Virus record (IMG/VR): IMGVR_UViG_3300030508_000015
Coordinates: 1 to 64,000 of that record
DNA: 64,000 nt
Direction: 5' to 3' (one strand)
From: a virus
A program made the position numbers and the translations under genes. How positions within the stretch are numbered: position 1 is the stretch's first letter; each line of letters starts with the position of its first letter. The notes beneath the pieces are model-generated. The model was not told the origin of the DNA. It was given only the letters and a program-made list of their open reading frames with translations, and ran no database searches. Shown here piece by piece: positions 35,170 to 43,973 of the stretch.

Positions 35170-36335
35170 TATTTAGCAGACTCAGTCTTAAGTCTAGCAA
35201 TAACTTCTTCCACTACTCTACCACCCCAGGAAGCAAATTTAGCATCAAGTTTAGCTTCTTCTGCCTGCTTCTCAATAGTAGTTTCATAATGAGCTACCTT
35301 GTCAGCCAGTTCTTTAGCTTTCTTTTCAGCTGCATACTTCTCATTAGTCAAAGCATTAACCTTCTGTTCAAATGCAGCCTTGATTTGATTAGCTTGTTCT
35401 TCTTCCTGTGCCTGCTTCAAAAGAGCATAGAACGCTTGGGCACCGGCTTCTTCTGCCTGCTTAACTTGCTGTTCTTCTGCCTGTTTCTGGAGTTGAGCAT
35501 CATTAACATTAGCTTGCTTAGTAACAGGTTTAGGAGCAACTACTTTATTCTCATTTTCTAGTTCAGCCGCAGCAGTAGCAATAAGAGCTTCGAAGTCTCT
35601 CCTACCCGCTTCCTTATAGATATTAGCATCTACACTAGCAGTCTTACTCTTCAAGAATTCACGAGCAAACTGTCTACCCAACTCAAAGCTAGCTTCCTTA
35701 TCCAATTCAAGTTCTTCAGCATTCTTAATAGCCTTGTCATTACCTTTTTCCTGCTTAAATTCTTGAGGATTGTGTTCGGGATGACCTTCCTTATTCTTAT
35801 TAACCTTCTCAGTCTCTTTACTAACAGAGACGTAATGTGTATCAGCAGAGGGTTTACCGGTAGCCTTACCAGCTTCACCTGACTTCTGCATCTCATTAAT
35901 AGTATCTAACAATTGCTGACCTAACTGAGCCAACTTTTCATTAGCGCCAGATTCAGCAGCCATTTTCTTACCTTCATGTTGCATAATTGTAGTAGGAGCT
36001 TCTTCTTTAGCTACTTCAGCAGGCTTAGTATTAGGAACCGCACATTCTTCTTTCTTGGCTTCCTTGGCAATTTCCGCTACTTTTTCAGGTTCAGGAGTAG
36101 GAGTGGCTTCAGCATTCTTAATAGCCTTGTCATTACCCATCTCTTGTTTAAACTCTTGAGGATTATGTTCGGGGTGACCTTCTTTATTCTTGTCTACCTT
36201 TTCATGTTCCTTGCTTACTTCTGTATAATGTGTATCAGCTCCAGGCTTACCTGTAGCTACTCCTGCAGTGGCTTCTTTCTTGATCATAGTATTAAGTTGT
36301 TCTAGAAAGGCTGCATTCTTAGTAATTTTACCCAT
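35169..36335 (-). CDS. Scaffold / prohead core protein, 388 aa, with internal duplication
   Basis: Highly charged, Lys/Glu/Gln-rich, largely helical and coiled-coil (residues about 270-380), with no membrane segment. This fits a prohead scaffold placed between the protease and the capsid gene. A segment of about 50 residues (ATGKPGADTHY, KNKEGHPEHNPQEFKQE, GNDKAIKNAE) occurs twice, near residues 27-76 and 157-206. The middle has ASFELGRQFAREFLKSKTA, similar to the tag module. Expected to be removed or cleaved during maturation. Confidence 0.65.
   Translation of the reverse strand: MGKITKNAAFLEQLNTMIKKEATAGVATGKPGADTHYTEVSKEHEKVDKNKEGHPEHNPQEFKQEMGNDKAIKNAEATPTPEPEKVAEIAKEAKKEECAVPNTKPAEVAKEEAPTTIMQHEGKKMAAESGANEKLAQLGQQLLDTINEMQKSGEAGKATGKPSADTHYVSVSKETEKVNKNKEGHPEHNPQEFKQEKGNDKAIKNAEELELDKEASFELGRQFAREFLKSKTASVDANIYKEAGRRDFEALIATAAAELENENKVVAPKPVTKQANVNDAQLQKQAEEQQVKQAEEAGAQAFYALLKQAQEEEQANQIKAAFEQKVNALTNEKYAAEKKAKELADKVAHYETTIEKQAEEAKLDAKFASWGGRVVEEVIARLKTESAK
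35729..36255 (-). repeat. Direct duplication in the scaffold gene
   Basis: Two similar blocks of about 135 bp lie at roughly 36119-36255 and 35729-35865, 390 bp (130 codons) apart. Both encode the GKPxADTHY...NKEGHPEHNPQEFKQE segment. Confidence 0.75.
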
Positions 36336-36377
36336 AATTATTATTGGTTAGTGGTTATTAGTTATTATCTAGCTTTA

Positions 36378-37178
36378 TTAGGAGGGACCTTGGGGACCAG
36401 CTGGCATTGGAGGCATTGCACCAGGACCTCCTGGGGGTGCTCCGGCAGGACCTGCTCCGGCTGGACTTGGTCCACCACCTTGGCCACTAATTGCAGCTAA
36501 AAGACTTTGAATTATTTGTTGCTGTTCTTCAGGAGGCAAGCTTTGAAGCATCTGCATAATTTGTGCAGTTTCAGCATCAGCACCTGGAGCACCTTGGCTA
36601 GGATCACTACCAGGACCACTAGGACCACCAGGACTTGGAGGTGCACCAGCAGAAGGATCACTAGGAGGAGCACCGGCACCAGCATCAGGAGGTTGCTTAA
36701 ACATTCCGGTACTATCATCTGAACCATGTGCTTGCTTCTCTCTATCAACAACATCAACTAAAAGTGAAACAGCTTCATCTTGACTTAGACCAGCTTGTTT
36801 AGCCATACCAATAAACCCTTCAGCATATTGGCTGAGTCTTGGGTCATTAGCGATGGCATTAACCTTAGACATAAATGCCAACTTAGTATTGGTGGCATCT
36901 AGAGCAGTCTTGGTGAATTGCAAAGCTTGGGCAACATTAGCACCATTCATAAATGCTTCATTAAGAATACCATTTACATAACTAATCGAAGAAGCATTCT
37001 TTTCCATTCCAGCATTCTTAAGTAAACTATCTACAATATCTAGTTTAGGAGCAGCTGCAGTTTTTGTTTGTCTACTAGCAATTTGAGAGGCCTTGTTTAG
37101 AAGGGCGGCAATGTTTTGTTGAGGTACACCATTAGCCAAAGCTTGCTTAGTGAACTCTTGGACGTATAAATTATTCAT
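36378..37178 (-). CDS. Tag-repeat protein with Pro/Gly-rich tail, 266 aa
   Basis: The N-terminal 150 residues hold three copies of a helical module: YVQEFTKQALANGVPQQNI (residues 5-23), YVNGILNEAFMNGANVAQAL, and YAEGFIGMAKQAGLSQDEAV. Each has the F/Y-x-x-G-F/I...A...G pattern of the tag. Residues about 160-210 and 235-266 are Pro/Gly/Ala/Ser-rich, separated by a Gln-rich helix (AQIMQMLQSLPPEEQQQIIQ). Probably a scaffold-associated or internal head protein. It has its own promoter. Confidence 0.6.
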   Translation of the reverse strand: MNNLYVQEFTKQALANGVPQQNIAALLNKASQIASRQTKTAAAPKLDIVDSLLKNAGMEKNASSISYVNGILNEAFMNGANVAQALQFTKTALDATNTKLAFMSKVNAIANDPRLSQYAEGFIGMAKQAGLSQDEAVSLLVDVVDREKQAHGSDDSTGMFKQPPDAGAGAPPSDPSAGAPPSPGGPSGPGSDPSQGAPGADAETAQIMQMLQSLPPEEQQQIIQSLLAAISGQGGGPSPAGAGPAGAPPGGPGAMPPMPAGPQGPS

Positions 37179-37200
37179 GATATCCTGTGTTGTTATAATT

Positions 37201-37229
37201 ATAATATGTTAAATTGATTAAATCGTCAA
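37201..37229 (-). promoter_or_regulatory. Promoter of scaffold operon segment
   Basis: TTGACG (37229-37224), 17-nt spacer, TATTAT (37206-37201), a leader of about 22 nt with an AGGA site before ATG 37178. Confidence 0.6.
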
Positions 37230-37241
37230 CTATTTAGTATC

Positions 37242-38114
37242 TTAAGGACCGTGGTTTATAGCACCATTAATTACGTTAGTTTCATCTTGATTAGGCTTTG
37301 GTGCATTGAATGCTCCATCAGTTAAGGCAGACAAAGGACCATGACTACCACCAGGAGCACTAGAAGGTAATTCTTGTTGGCCTAATAGTTTAGCTAGTAC
37401 ATGTGGGTCAATTGAAGCACCACCTAATCCACCCAAACCAGCTCCAGTCAATCCACCTAGTAAAGCTCCACTACCTCTATGTTCTTTCCCACCAGCCATA
37501 GCTCCTAAACTAGCTCCACCCAATCCACCACCTATAGCACCAGCAGCTTCAGGGTGTTGAGCTATTAATTGTTGTAATTGATGCATATCAAAGGCGTGCT
37601 TCAATAATTTAACAGCTAATAGAGGTTGTACTCCGTTAGTCAGTGCAGTCTTTATAAATCCTCTATCAAATGCTTCTTTGTTCATGTCTTTAAGTGCTTC
37701 AGGTTTAACTATCTCTTTAATTAGTTTCTTATCTTCTTGTTCATCTCCATGTCCGATACACTCAGGACATTTACCACATTCACAACTACCTCGCTTAACA
37801 TCAATACCGGTCATGTCTTTGAATTTTTCTGGAGAATAGTGCCCATTAATATTGTTGATGTTATTACGATATTCTTCATACCAGCCTGCTCGCTTTTCTT
37901 TATTCATCTGTTTCTTAATAGTTTTAAGTATTTCTGCTCTTTTAGGCAGTGATTTATCTATATGTCCTCTTCCCATAAAATGTTCTACAGAGCTTGGTTT
38001 CAGTTCGTGCGCAACTTCTTCTACTTTAGGATAGCCTTTACCACTAGCTTCACCCTTTTGAACTGCATGCACAAAATTAAAGAACTTTTCTTGTTTCTGA
38101 CTAGTACTAGGCAT
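37242..38114 (-). CDS. Tagged glycine-zipper protein with zinc finger, 290 aa
   Basis: The N-terminus MPSTSQKQEKFFNFVHAVQK resembles a small domain found at the start of several phage head proteins. Residues 111-119 (CECGKCPEC) are a zinc-knuckle-like CxCxxCxxC. Residue 144 (MNKEAFDRGFIKTALTNGV) begins an internal copy of the tag, in the same form that starts other proteins, so the gene looks like a fusion. Residues about 190-235 (GGGLGGASLGAMAGG, LLGGLTGAGLGGLGGAS) form glycine zippers, typical of membrane-spanning virion proteins. Role inferred. Confidence 0.6.
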   Translation of the reverse strand: MPSTSQKQEKFFNFVHAVQKGEASGKGYPKVEEVAHELKPSSVEHFMGRGHIDKSLPKRAEILKTIKKQMNKEKRAGWYEEYRNNINNINGHYSPEKFKDMTGIDVKRGSCECGKCPECIGHGDEQEDKKLIKEIVKPEALKDMNKEAFDRGFIKTALTNGVQPLLAVKLLKHAFDMHQLQQLIAQHPEAAGAIGGGLGGASLGAMAGGKEHRGSGALLGGLTGAGLGGLGGASIDPHVLAKLLGQQELPSSAPGGSHGPLSALTDGAFNAPKPNQDETNVINGAINHGP

Positions 38115-38155
38115 ATTGTTAATTGTAAGTGATATCTTTAATCATTTTAACTTAT

Positions 38156-38566
38156 TTATATATTATTACAAGCTGATAAATGTGTTAATATATCTTCTGC
38201 AACTTTATCAAACTCTTTTAGTATGGCAGAACCTTTATATCTTAGAACAATATAATTTAACTTTTGTAATCTACTATTTATCCTGGCATCACGAAATCTT
38301 CTTTTAGCTCCTGAATGCCATCTATCTCCATCACAATAAATCAATACATTATTATCTAAAACAAAGTCAGGAACAGAAATATTCTTTATACTTACTTGAG
38401 ATTTAAAGTTTATATTTTGTTTCTCCAACCATTCTCTCATCTTCTTCTCTATATCAGTTTCATGGTGATGGCTAGCTATGTAGAATAGAGAACCACATTT
38501 TCTAGAACAGTAGTTTTTCCATCTACCTTTTAATACTTTACCACAATTTTTACATTTAAGTTCCAT
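38156..38566 (-). CDS. Vsr/DUF559-like endonuclease with zinc finger, ~136 aa
   Basis: I chose ATG 38566 (MELKCKNCGKVLKGRWKNY), right after the ligase stop; an upstream ATG at 38581 is possible. The zinc finger is CKNCGK...CSRKC. The nuclease core SVPDFVLDNNVLIYCDGDRW followed by H and RRFRDARINSRLQKLNYIVL matches Vsr-like/DUF559 PD-(D/E)xK enzymes. Likely a mobile nuclease; no partner seen. Confidence 0.7.
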   Translation of the reverse strand: MELKCKNCGKVLKGRWKNYCSRKCGSLFYIASHHHETDIEKKMREWLEKQNINFKSQVSIKNISVPDFVLDNNVLIYCDGDRWHSGAKRRFRDARINSRLQKLNYIVLRYKGSAILKEFDKVAEDILTHLSACNNI

Positions 38567-38567
38567 A

Positions 38568-39968
38568 TTACTTCGATTCATGCCAGGCTAGGAATGAGGG
38601 TTGGAATAAGGCCCCACTTCTCATCTGCTTACTATATCTTACATTAGCTACTCGTCCTAAATAATCTTTAGGATTGTTGTATATATCTTTTCTAGTAGCA
38701 TCAGTCAATCCACTCGCAACCTCACCTACTACTTTACTTTTAGGTGTTAAAGAATATTTAACTGCACCCACTCCTTTATTCTTCAATCTACCCTTACCTT
38801 CAGAAAATCCTCTAGCATATACATCTCTTTCAATAAAGTTCTTCAATTTAAAAGGCTCATTATTTTTTCTAGACCAGGCTACCACACCCTCACTAGTCAA
38901 CTTATTCTTACCTTTAGCTATATCCTGTATCTTCTTAACTACATTTTCTCTATCTAGATACGGTACTTCTTCAAATTTATCTTTAGGTAGGTGTTGTAGT
39001 ATCTCTTGTATTTTAGCTCTTCTATTATCTGGGCCACCTTTAAATCCTACTATATCAAATATGGCAGCTTTAAGTTTTATCTTTTCCTTCTTCTGTGTAT
39101 TTAATGACTTCTCAGTACTAGAATTAAGCAGCCCACCTAAAGTTTGTTCAGGTATAGCTTCACCATTTCTAATACCATATAGTTCACCTCTCAATATAGT
39201 ACCAACCAATTCATCTGGTATATCCAAGTCTTGTTTATCTAGTCCGAACATTTTAAGAGTATGTATTATAGGCCTCCCAGTCTTACTAACTCTATAAGAT
39301 ACTACATCTACACTATTTTTATTAAGTCTAAACAAGTTCGAAGCCCCACTCAATTTAGCTGAGATTAGATGTGTCTTAGATAGTTCTTTTAAGTCTGGAT
39401 TAGTTAGAGACTTCATTTTTAATTTATTCAATGCTTCTGGATTCTTAATATACTTCTTAGCATTGGTAGGACTTGTATTTAATGCCAACCAGTTTTTACC
39501 TTTAGTATTGATTAAGGAGAACTGTTCAGGAAACTTTCTATGTAATAAGGTGAAGTTAATCTTTTTAGGTTCAGCTTTAGTTACAATAGCACTGCCTGAT
39601 TCATTGGTGGTTACTTTTCCAGCCCCATATCCACTTTTAATCTCTCCTCGAAAATCTGCATATTCTCTAGTATGTAAAGGTTGTTGGATAAATAACCTCT
39701 TCTCTCCAGGTTTAGGTAGTCCATGTTTAGATACAAAACTATGGAGTTCTTTATCTCCTAATCTAATATCATGGTGAAATCCAGCCTTCCTAGCATAATG
39801 ATTTTGAACAACGAACTTAAGCTTTTTATAGAGTGGAATATCTTTTACATTTCCATAGTTGTTTCTATCTTTAATTCCAGGAGCAAAATCAGCTAGCTTA
39901 GTATAAAGAGGAACTCCACCAAATTTGGTGGAGTTCTTTATTATATCTCTTAGTACTTCAAAACTCAT
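38568..39968 (-). CDS. 3'-phosphoesterase - ATP-dependent DNA ligase fusion, 466 aa
   Basis: Residues about 50-150 match the LigD-type 3'-phosphoesterase domain: VVQNHYARKAGFHHDIRL, then RLFIQQPLHTREYADF. The metal and catalytic residues of that family appear as H57, H65, D67, R69, H99 and Y103. The remainder is an ATP-dependent ligase: motif I-like SAKLSGAS with the lysine kept but KxDG altered to KLSG, RGELYG (motif III), EGVVAWSR (motif IV), and an OB-type C-terminus (KVVGEVASGLTDATRK, YLGRVANVRY). No LigD polymerase domain. It may heal ends and seal breaks in DNA. The altered motif I leaves activity uncertain. Confidence 0.8.
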   Translation of the reverse strand: MSFEVLRDIIKNSTKFGGVPLYTKLADFAPGIKDRNNYGNVKDIPLYKKLKFVVQNHYARKAGFHHDIRLGDKELHSFVSKHGLPKPGEKRLFIQQPLHTREYADFRGEIKSGYGAGKVTTNESGSAIVTKAEPKKINFTLLHRKFPEQFSLINTKGKNWLALNTSPTNAKKYIKNPEALNKLKMKSLTNPDLKELSKTHLISAKLSGASNLFRLNKNSVDVVSYRVSKTGRPIIHTLKMFGLDKQDLDIPDELVGTILRGELYGIRNGEAIPEQTLGGLLNSSTEKSLNTQKKEKIKLKAAIFDIVGFKGGPDNRRAKIQEILQHLPKDKFEEVPYLDRENVVKKIQDIAKGKNKLTSEGVVAWSRKNNEPFKLKNFIERDVYARGFSEGKGRLKNKGVGAVKYSLTPKSKVVGEVASGLTDATRKDIYNNPKDYLGRVANVRYSKQMRSGALFQPSFLAWHESK

Positions 39969-40111
39969 TTAATATATTGTTTAAGCCAACCAGCCCTCTT
40001 ATTATATAGTTTGTTAGTGAAGTTATTATCTATACCTAATTCTGCAGCAGCTTTGAAGAAACCAGCTTTGAATGCTATTTTTATTTTATTTTCTTTAACT
40101 GACTTATTCAT
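39965..40111 (-). CDS. Small tagged protein, 48 aa
   Basis: Found by reading the minus strand; the ligase ATG overlaps its TGA stop (ATGA-type). MNKSVKENKIKIAFKAGFFK then AAAELGIDNN carries a tag form (A-F-K-A-G-F-F-K-A-A) at residues 13-22, with a basic C-terminus (NKLYNKRAGWLKQYIK). It starts 5 nt after the next upstream stop. Little more than a bare tag. Confidence 0.65.
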   Translation of the reverse strand: MNKSVKENKIKIAFKAGFFKAAAELGIDNNFTNKLYNKRAGWLKQYIK

Positions 40112-40116
40112 AGAGT

Positions 40117-40779
40117 TTAACCCATCCTTGCACCAATCATATCACCAAAAGGCAAAGCAGTGAGATAAGGATGTTCATTCTTCATTTTAAGTGCCCTATG
40201 TTGTGATTCATTAGTAGTATTATTTGTAATATATTTGTTTATTGCACCACCCAAACCTCCGCCCAAACCTCCAACCAAACCTCCAACACCAGTACCAATT
40301 AAGGCTCCTACTCCACCATTCATTAGCATTTCTTTTGTGTTTAGTATTTCGGGGTCAGGCCCAACGTGGCTACCTGCATATCCACCAATAGCAGCACCAG
40401 CAAGACCACCTAATAGTGCCATAGGTTTTGCCCATTGTTTAGCACTATGCCATGTATTTTCACCCGTTGTCCTTGCCTTCATATCTTGCAAACTTTGATT
40501 CATCCTTTTCCCTCGTTCATCTTTTTTACCTAAGAAACGGCTGGCGAACATTTCTGGGGTACCTAACAAACTAACATAAGGAACAGAACCTAACATCATA
40601 CCAGGAACTGATCTAGCTGGATTATCTACATATGTTTGCGCAGCTATAGCTTTTTGGGCAAAGTATCTACCTAACCCAGAAGATTCAGCTAATTTGAGTA
40701 GTTCTCCTGTCTGTAATAGATTTAATCCATTATCGATAGCAGCTTTAATGAAACCGTATTTAAAAGATTCTTCATTCAT
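40117..40779 (-). CDS. Tagged glycine-zipper protein, 220 aa
   Basis: Begins MNEESFKYGFIKAAIDNGLN, the tag in its N-terminal form. Later LLGGLAGAAIGGYAGSHVG and GALIGTGVGGLVGGLGGGLG are two glycine-zipper, probably membrane-spanning, segments. This pattern is common in phage internal and ejection proteins. It starts 3 nt after the protease gene stop. Function inferred. Confidence 0.65.
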   Translation of the reverse strand: MNEESFKYGFIKAAIDNGLNLLQTGELLKLAESSGLGRYFAQKAIAAQTYVDNPARSVPGMMLGSVPYVSLLGTPEMFASRFLGKKDERGKRMNQSLQDMKARTTGENTWHSAKQWAKPMALLGGLAGAAIGGYAGSHVGPDPEILNTKEMLMNGGVGALIGTGVGGLVGGLGGGLGGAINKYITNNTTNESQHRALKMKNEHPYLTALPFGDMIGARMG

Positions 40780-40782
40780 AAC

Positions 40783-43341
40783 TTACTGATTCATTAAAAT
40801 AGTATTAAGTAGAATATCATCAGTTAGCTTACCTTGTTCATTAATGTAGTTTAAACTAGCTAGCTGATACTCCGCATACTTCTTTGCAAATTCCAGGTCA
40901 CATGCTTCTTTAGTAGGTTCTTGTTCTTCTCTCTTAATATTCCCACTACCACAAATTACAATCATTAGTCTTCTAACTACTGGACCTTCTTTCAAACTAT
41001 GCCCTTCCTCCAAACCTTTAACCGTCTTATCCAAATCATGAGGAGTATGAGTATGCAGGCTAGGATCAAATGTTTCAGAGTTTACAGCCTTATCATTATC
41101 CAGCTTATTATAGATATGAGGTAAATGTGTCTTCATTCCTTCTACTCGCTCAGGCTTAACCTTATCATCAAACACATATCTACTAAAATCCTCAGGCTTT
41201 AAAACTATTCCATGATCTGCCAATGTCTTCAATACAGTACCTGGATCTAGTTTACGTAATGAATCTATGCTATTACTATCTATATTAGGAGTATGCTTAA
41301 GTTTATGTCCATGTTCCTTAATAAACTTATCCTTACTAGTAACTGGATTACCTTTAGTTACAGCATCCACATACTTTTCTAATTCTGCTAATTTCGTTAG
41401 TAATTCCCTTTTATCCGAAGCTTTCTTACTAATCATTAATTCATCAGGTATATAAATATCACTGTATAGATTAAGGAAGTGAGAGGGAGGAAGTGGTTTA
41501 TAAGTTAAATCTGACGCTAGTTTGGATAAGCTCATACCAATCCTGTCAGCAGGTCTACGTACATAACTAATCTCAAACCATCTAGGGTCCGGAGTATTAA
41601 TCATTCGGCACATTTCACCCTCTTTATTAATTTCTCCTAAATGATTCTTAACGCAATCACATCTATCATTCTCTGTTTTAGCTCTATGACCACACCAAGA
41701 GCATAGGTCAGAGGCCATTTTTGCAGCCATACTCCAATTCGTATTACCTGTTCGTTCTTGCTCATCTAGAATATCTGCACATTTATCTCTATCCAATCCT
41801 ACTACTAATTCTATTCTACGCATCTTGTCATTATAAGCTGAAGCTTTTATAGTTCCATACTTAGGATCATTTGGTTTATTTTGATGATGCCTATGCACAG
41901 CTCTTTTACTATCAGAGAAATAATGATGATTTTTGATACAATCCTTCTCTAAAAAGCAATCGCCGTTGCGATTGCTATTATGTACTTGGATGTCCACTAC
42001 ATATGTATTATCTTCTTCAACTTCTAGATTATACTTTATTGTATCTTCTATTTCAGATAGTTCAACCAGTCCAACTTGTAATACTAAATGATTACTACTA
42101 ATCCAAGATCTACCTGCAAGATATTTTGGTTGTTTACTTGATGGAGCTAGTCGAAGAGTATATTGTAGTATTTTATTCGAATGACAACTCCCAACCCCTA
42201 CAGTATAAATAACATGGTCAGTTTTTCCAAAGCATCCATTAGAGTGTTTATTCATTCCTTTATAAACATTCGAAGTTATACCACAAGAAGCCAATAACCG
42301 ATGTAAATCATAAGCTAGATTTCTAGAAGCTGTGGAGGCTGACATTGAACCTATATATCTGGCTGCTCCATTTGAATCAGGTCCTATAACATGTCCATCA
42401 CCATCAAAATAAGCAGCTAAGAACTTAAGTTTCCACTCAATAGATTGCTGGAATATTATAGGTGATAAGAATTTTATAGTGGAATGACAACCAAATAGTT
42501 TTAGGCATTGTTGGGCTTTTTCATAATTTTGGAACGAAAATCTTCTGCCATATTCACTAGTAAATGATTTTTGAATACTAGTTTCGGCCCCATTCAGTTT
42601 CTTTATAATAGATTGGATCTTATCAATACAAGGCTGATCCCCAACCGCCATAGTAAACAGGATTTTTGTATACTCACCACAATGACTTCTATCTTCTCTA
42701 TATTCTTTCGCCAAACATCCTTCAGCTAAGTAATAACCAAACAAATAAGCATCATCTTCAGAAAATACTTCTTTTTTATCTTCATTATCTATATTAATAG
42801 GAGTTAATACATAATCTCCAGGTTTAATCTCACTAGCTGGAATATAGGGGGCTTTGCTTATAATATCATCCAATACATCTTTGGGATTCACACCATCATC
42901 TAATAATGAAGGACAGCGATGTTTAGTTCTAAAATCTACAGCTTTAATTACTTGTATAGGATGATTATCAGTGCATTCTATTCTATCACACAGACTAACA
43001 ATATCTAATGATACTTTAACTCCACTAAAATCATTTTCGTAGGTTTTTAGCACTTTTCTATATCTGCCTTTATGTGTAAGTACTAAATCTCCAACTTTTA
43101 TATCTTCTATAGGTTTTATACCATTGATAGTTTGTACTGGTGCTCCTTTAAAGAAACATCCTGTACCTTCATATGATCCTACAGCAATTATATGCAAATC
43201 CTCTTGATTTGGAGTCTTTTCGTACTTCAATAATGATTTAGCAGAAGCCCTCTTCTTTAACTCTTTGCCTGAGTCTTTTAAAAGCACCACACTTTCACAA
43301 TCAAAATCAAAGTCATTATTACCAGTAAATTTAAGAATCAT
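40783..43341 (-). CDS. Prohead (head maturation) protease interrupted by an intein, 852 aa precursor
   Basis: Removing residues 62-455 (the intein) leaves a 458-aa protein. The mature sequence GSYEGTG|SNRNGDCF begins the protease core. VHRHHQNKPNDPKYG provides the His pair, and TNWSMAAKM supplies a Ser in the usual xSMx position. It is followed by a zinc-ribbon CSWCGHRAKT...CDC and RWFEISYVRRPADR, typical of jumbo-phage prohead proteases of the herpesvirus-protease fold. The long C-terminus is uncharacterised. It would process scaffold and capsid proteins. The intein must leave before activity. Confidence 0.75.
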   Translation of the reverse strand: MILKFTGNNDFDFDCESVVLLKDSGKELKKRASAKSLLKYEKTPNQEDLHIIAVGSYEGTGCFFKGAPVQTINGIKPIEDIKVGDLVLTHKGRYRKVLKTYENDFSGVKVSLDIVSLCDRIECTDNHPIQVIKAVDFRTKHRCPSLLDDGVNPKDVLDDIISKAPYIPASEIKPGDYVLTPINIDNEDKKEVFSEDDAYLFGYYLAEGCLAKEYREDRSHCGEYTKILFTMAVGDQPCIDKIQSIIKKLNGAETSIQKSFTSEYGRRFSFQNYEKAQQCLKLFGCHSTIKFLSPIIFQQSIEWKLKFLAAYFDGDGHVIGPDSNGAARYIGSMSASTASRNLAYDLHRLLASCGITSNVYKGMNKHSNGCFGKTDHVIYTVGVGSCHSNKILQYTLRLAPSSKQPKYLAGRSWISSNHLVLQVGLVELSEIEDTIKYNLEVEEDNTYVVDIQVHNSNRNGDCFLEKDCIKNHHYFSDSKRAVHRHHQNKPNDPKYGTIKASAYNDKMRRIELVVGLDRDKCADILDEQERTGNTNWSMAAKMASDLCSWCGHRAKTENDRCDCVKNHLGEINKEGEMCRMINTPDPRWFEISYVRRPADRIGMSLSKLASDLTYKPLPPSHFLNLYSDIYIPDELMISKKASDKRELLTKLAELEKYVDAVTKGNPVTSKDKFIKEHGHKLKHTPNIDSNSIDSLRKLDPGTVLKTLADHGIVLKPEDFSRYVFDDKVKPERVEGMKTHLPHIYNKLDNDKAVNSETFDPSLHTHTPHDLDKTVKGLEEGHSLKEGPVVRRLMIVICGSGNIKREEQEPTKEACDLEFAKKYAEYQLASLNYINEQGKLTDDILLNTILMNQ
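41977..43158 (-). mobile_element. Intein with LAGLIDADG endonuclease in the protease (394 aa)
   Basis: Starts at Cys62 (CFFKGAPVQTINGIKPIEDI), matching block A, and ends NTYVVDIQVHN before Ser, the +1 residue. The endonuclease motifs are YLFGYYLAEGCLA and LKFLAAYFDGDGHV. A complete, probably active splicing element with a homing nuclease. The insertion site is next to the conserved SNRNGD motif of the protease. Confidence 0.85.
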
Positions 43342-43345
43342 GATA

Positions 43346-43969
43346 TTACTTTAAATTAGCTGCATTCTCTCTTACCGCATTAAGATTGTTAACATCGTTA
43401 TATCTTTCATCTTGCAGCCCATATTCATGTAGCCCACTAGATAATCCATAACCTAAACCTGCACCTAACAAACCTTTAAATGATAACGTCTTTGTAGGAT
43501 ACTTGCCAAATTTGAGTTCTGGAGGAGCACCTTTATATTTGGCATACCAATGATCTGGATATTTTTCTGTATCTATTTGTTTTCTAGCATATTGTGATAG
43601 TCCAGGTAACACTGCCCCTCCACCCAATGAACTTAGTCCTGGATGTCCTGCCACCCAATCTAAACCACTATGTATCATGCCTTTCTGTTCTGTAGGTTTA
43701 GGAGTAGAAGCAGGGTTAAGCAAATCACCTAACCCAGCAGAAGGATCATGTGATGCTTCTGGATCTAAATAATCTTTGGCAGCGCGCATACCTCCACCAG
43801 TAACACCACCTAAAGCACCACCTAATAGCATACTCTTTAACAAACTTCTTTTCTTGTGTTCTTCTGGAGATAGTAGATTAGCAGCACCCATACCAACTGC
43901 TCCAATTCCAGCACCTACACCTGCACTACTACCCAAACCTTTAAGTAAATCGATTGTTTGTTGGTCCAT
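43346..43969 (-). CDS. Glycine-zipper membrane protein, 207 aa
   Basis: Residues about 13-32 (SSAGVGAGIGAVGMGAANLL) and 48-60 (LLGGALGGVTGGG) are glycine-zipper segments; another is near residue 168 (GLLGAGLGYGLSSGLH). N-terminal MDQQTIDLLKGLG lacks the tag. It starts 4 nt after the upstream stop. Similar membrane-active proteins cluster across this region, so a virion ejection role is plausible. Confidence 0.55.
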   Translation of the reverse strand: MDQQTIDLLKGLGSSAGVGAGIGAVGMGAANLLSPEEHKKRSLLKSMLLGGALGGVTGGGMRAAKDYLDPEASHDPSAGLGDLLNPASTPKPTEQKGMIHSGLDWVAGHPGLSSLGGGAVLPGLSQYARKQIDTEKYPDHWYAKYKGAPPELKFGKYPTKTLSFKGLLGAGLGYGLSSGLHEYGLQDERYNDVNNLNAVRENAANLK

Positions 43970-43973
43970 AAAA

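Noticed and set aside
38674-39297. Long + strand ORF (207 aa) over the ligase gene
   Set aside because: It lies fully antisense to a gene with clear conserved ligase and phosphoesterase residues and has no recognisable motif or ribosome-binding site; shadow of the real gene.
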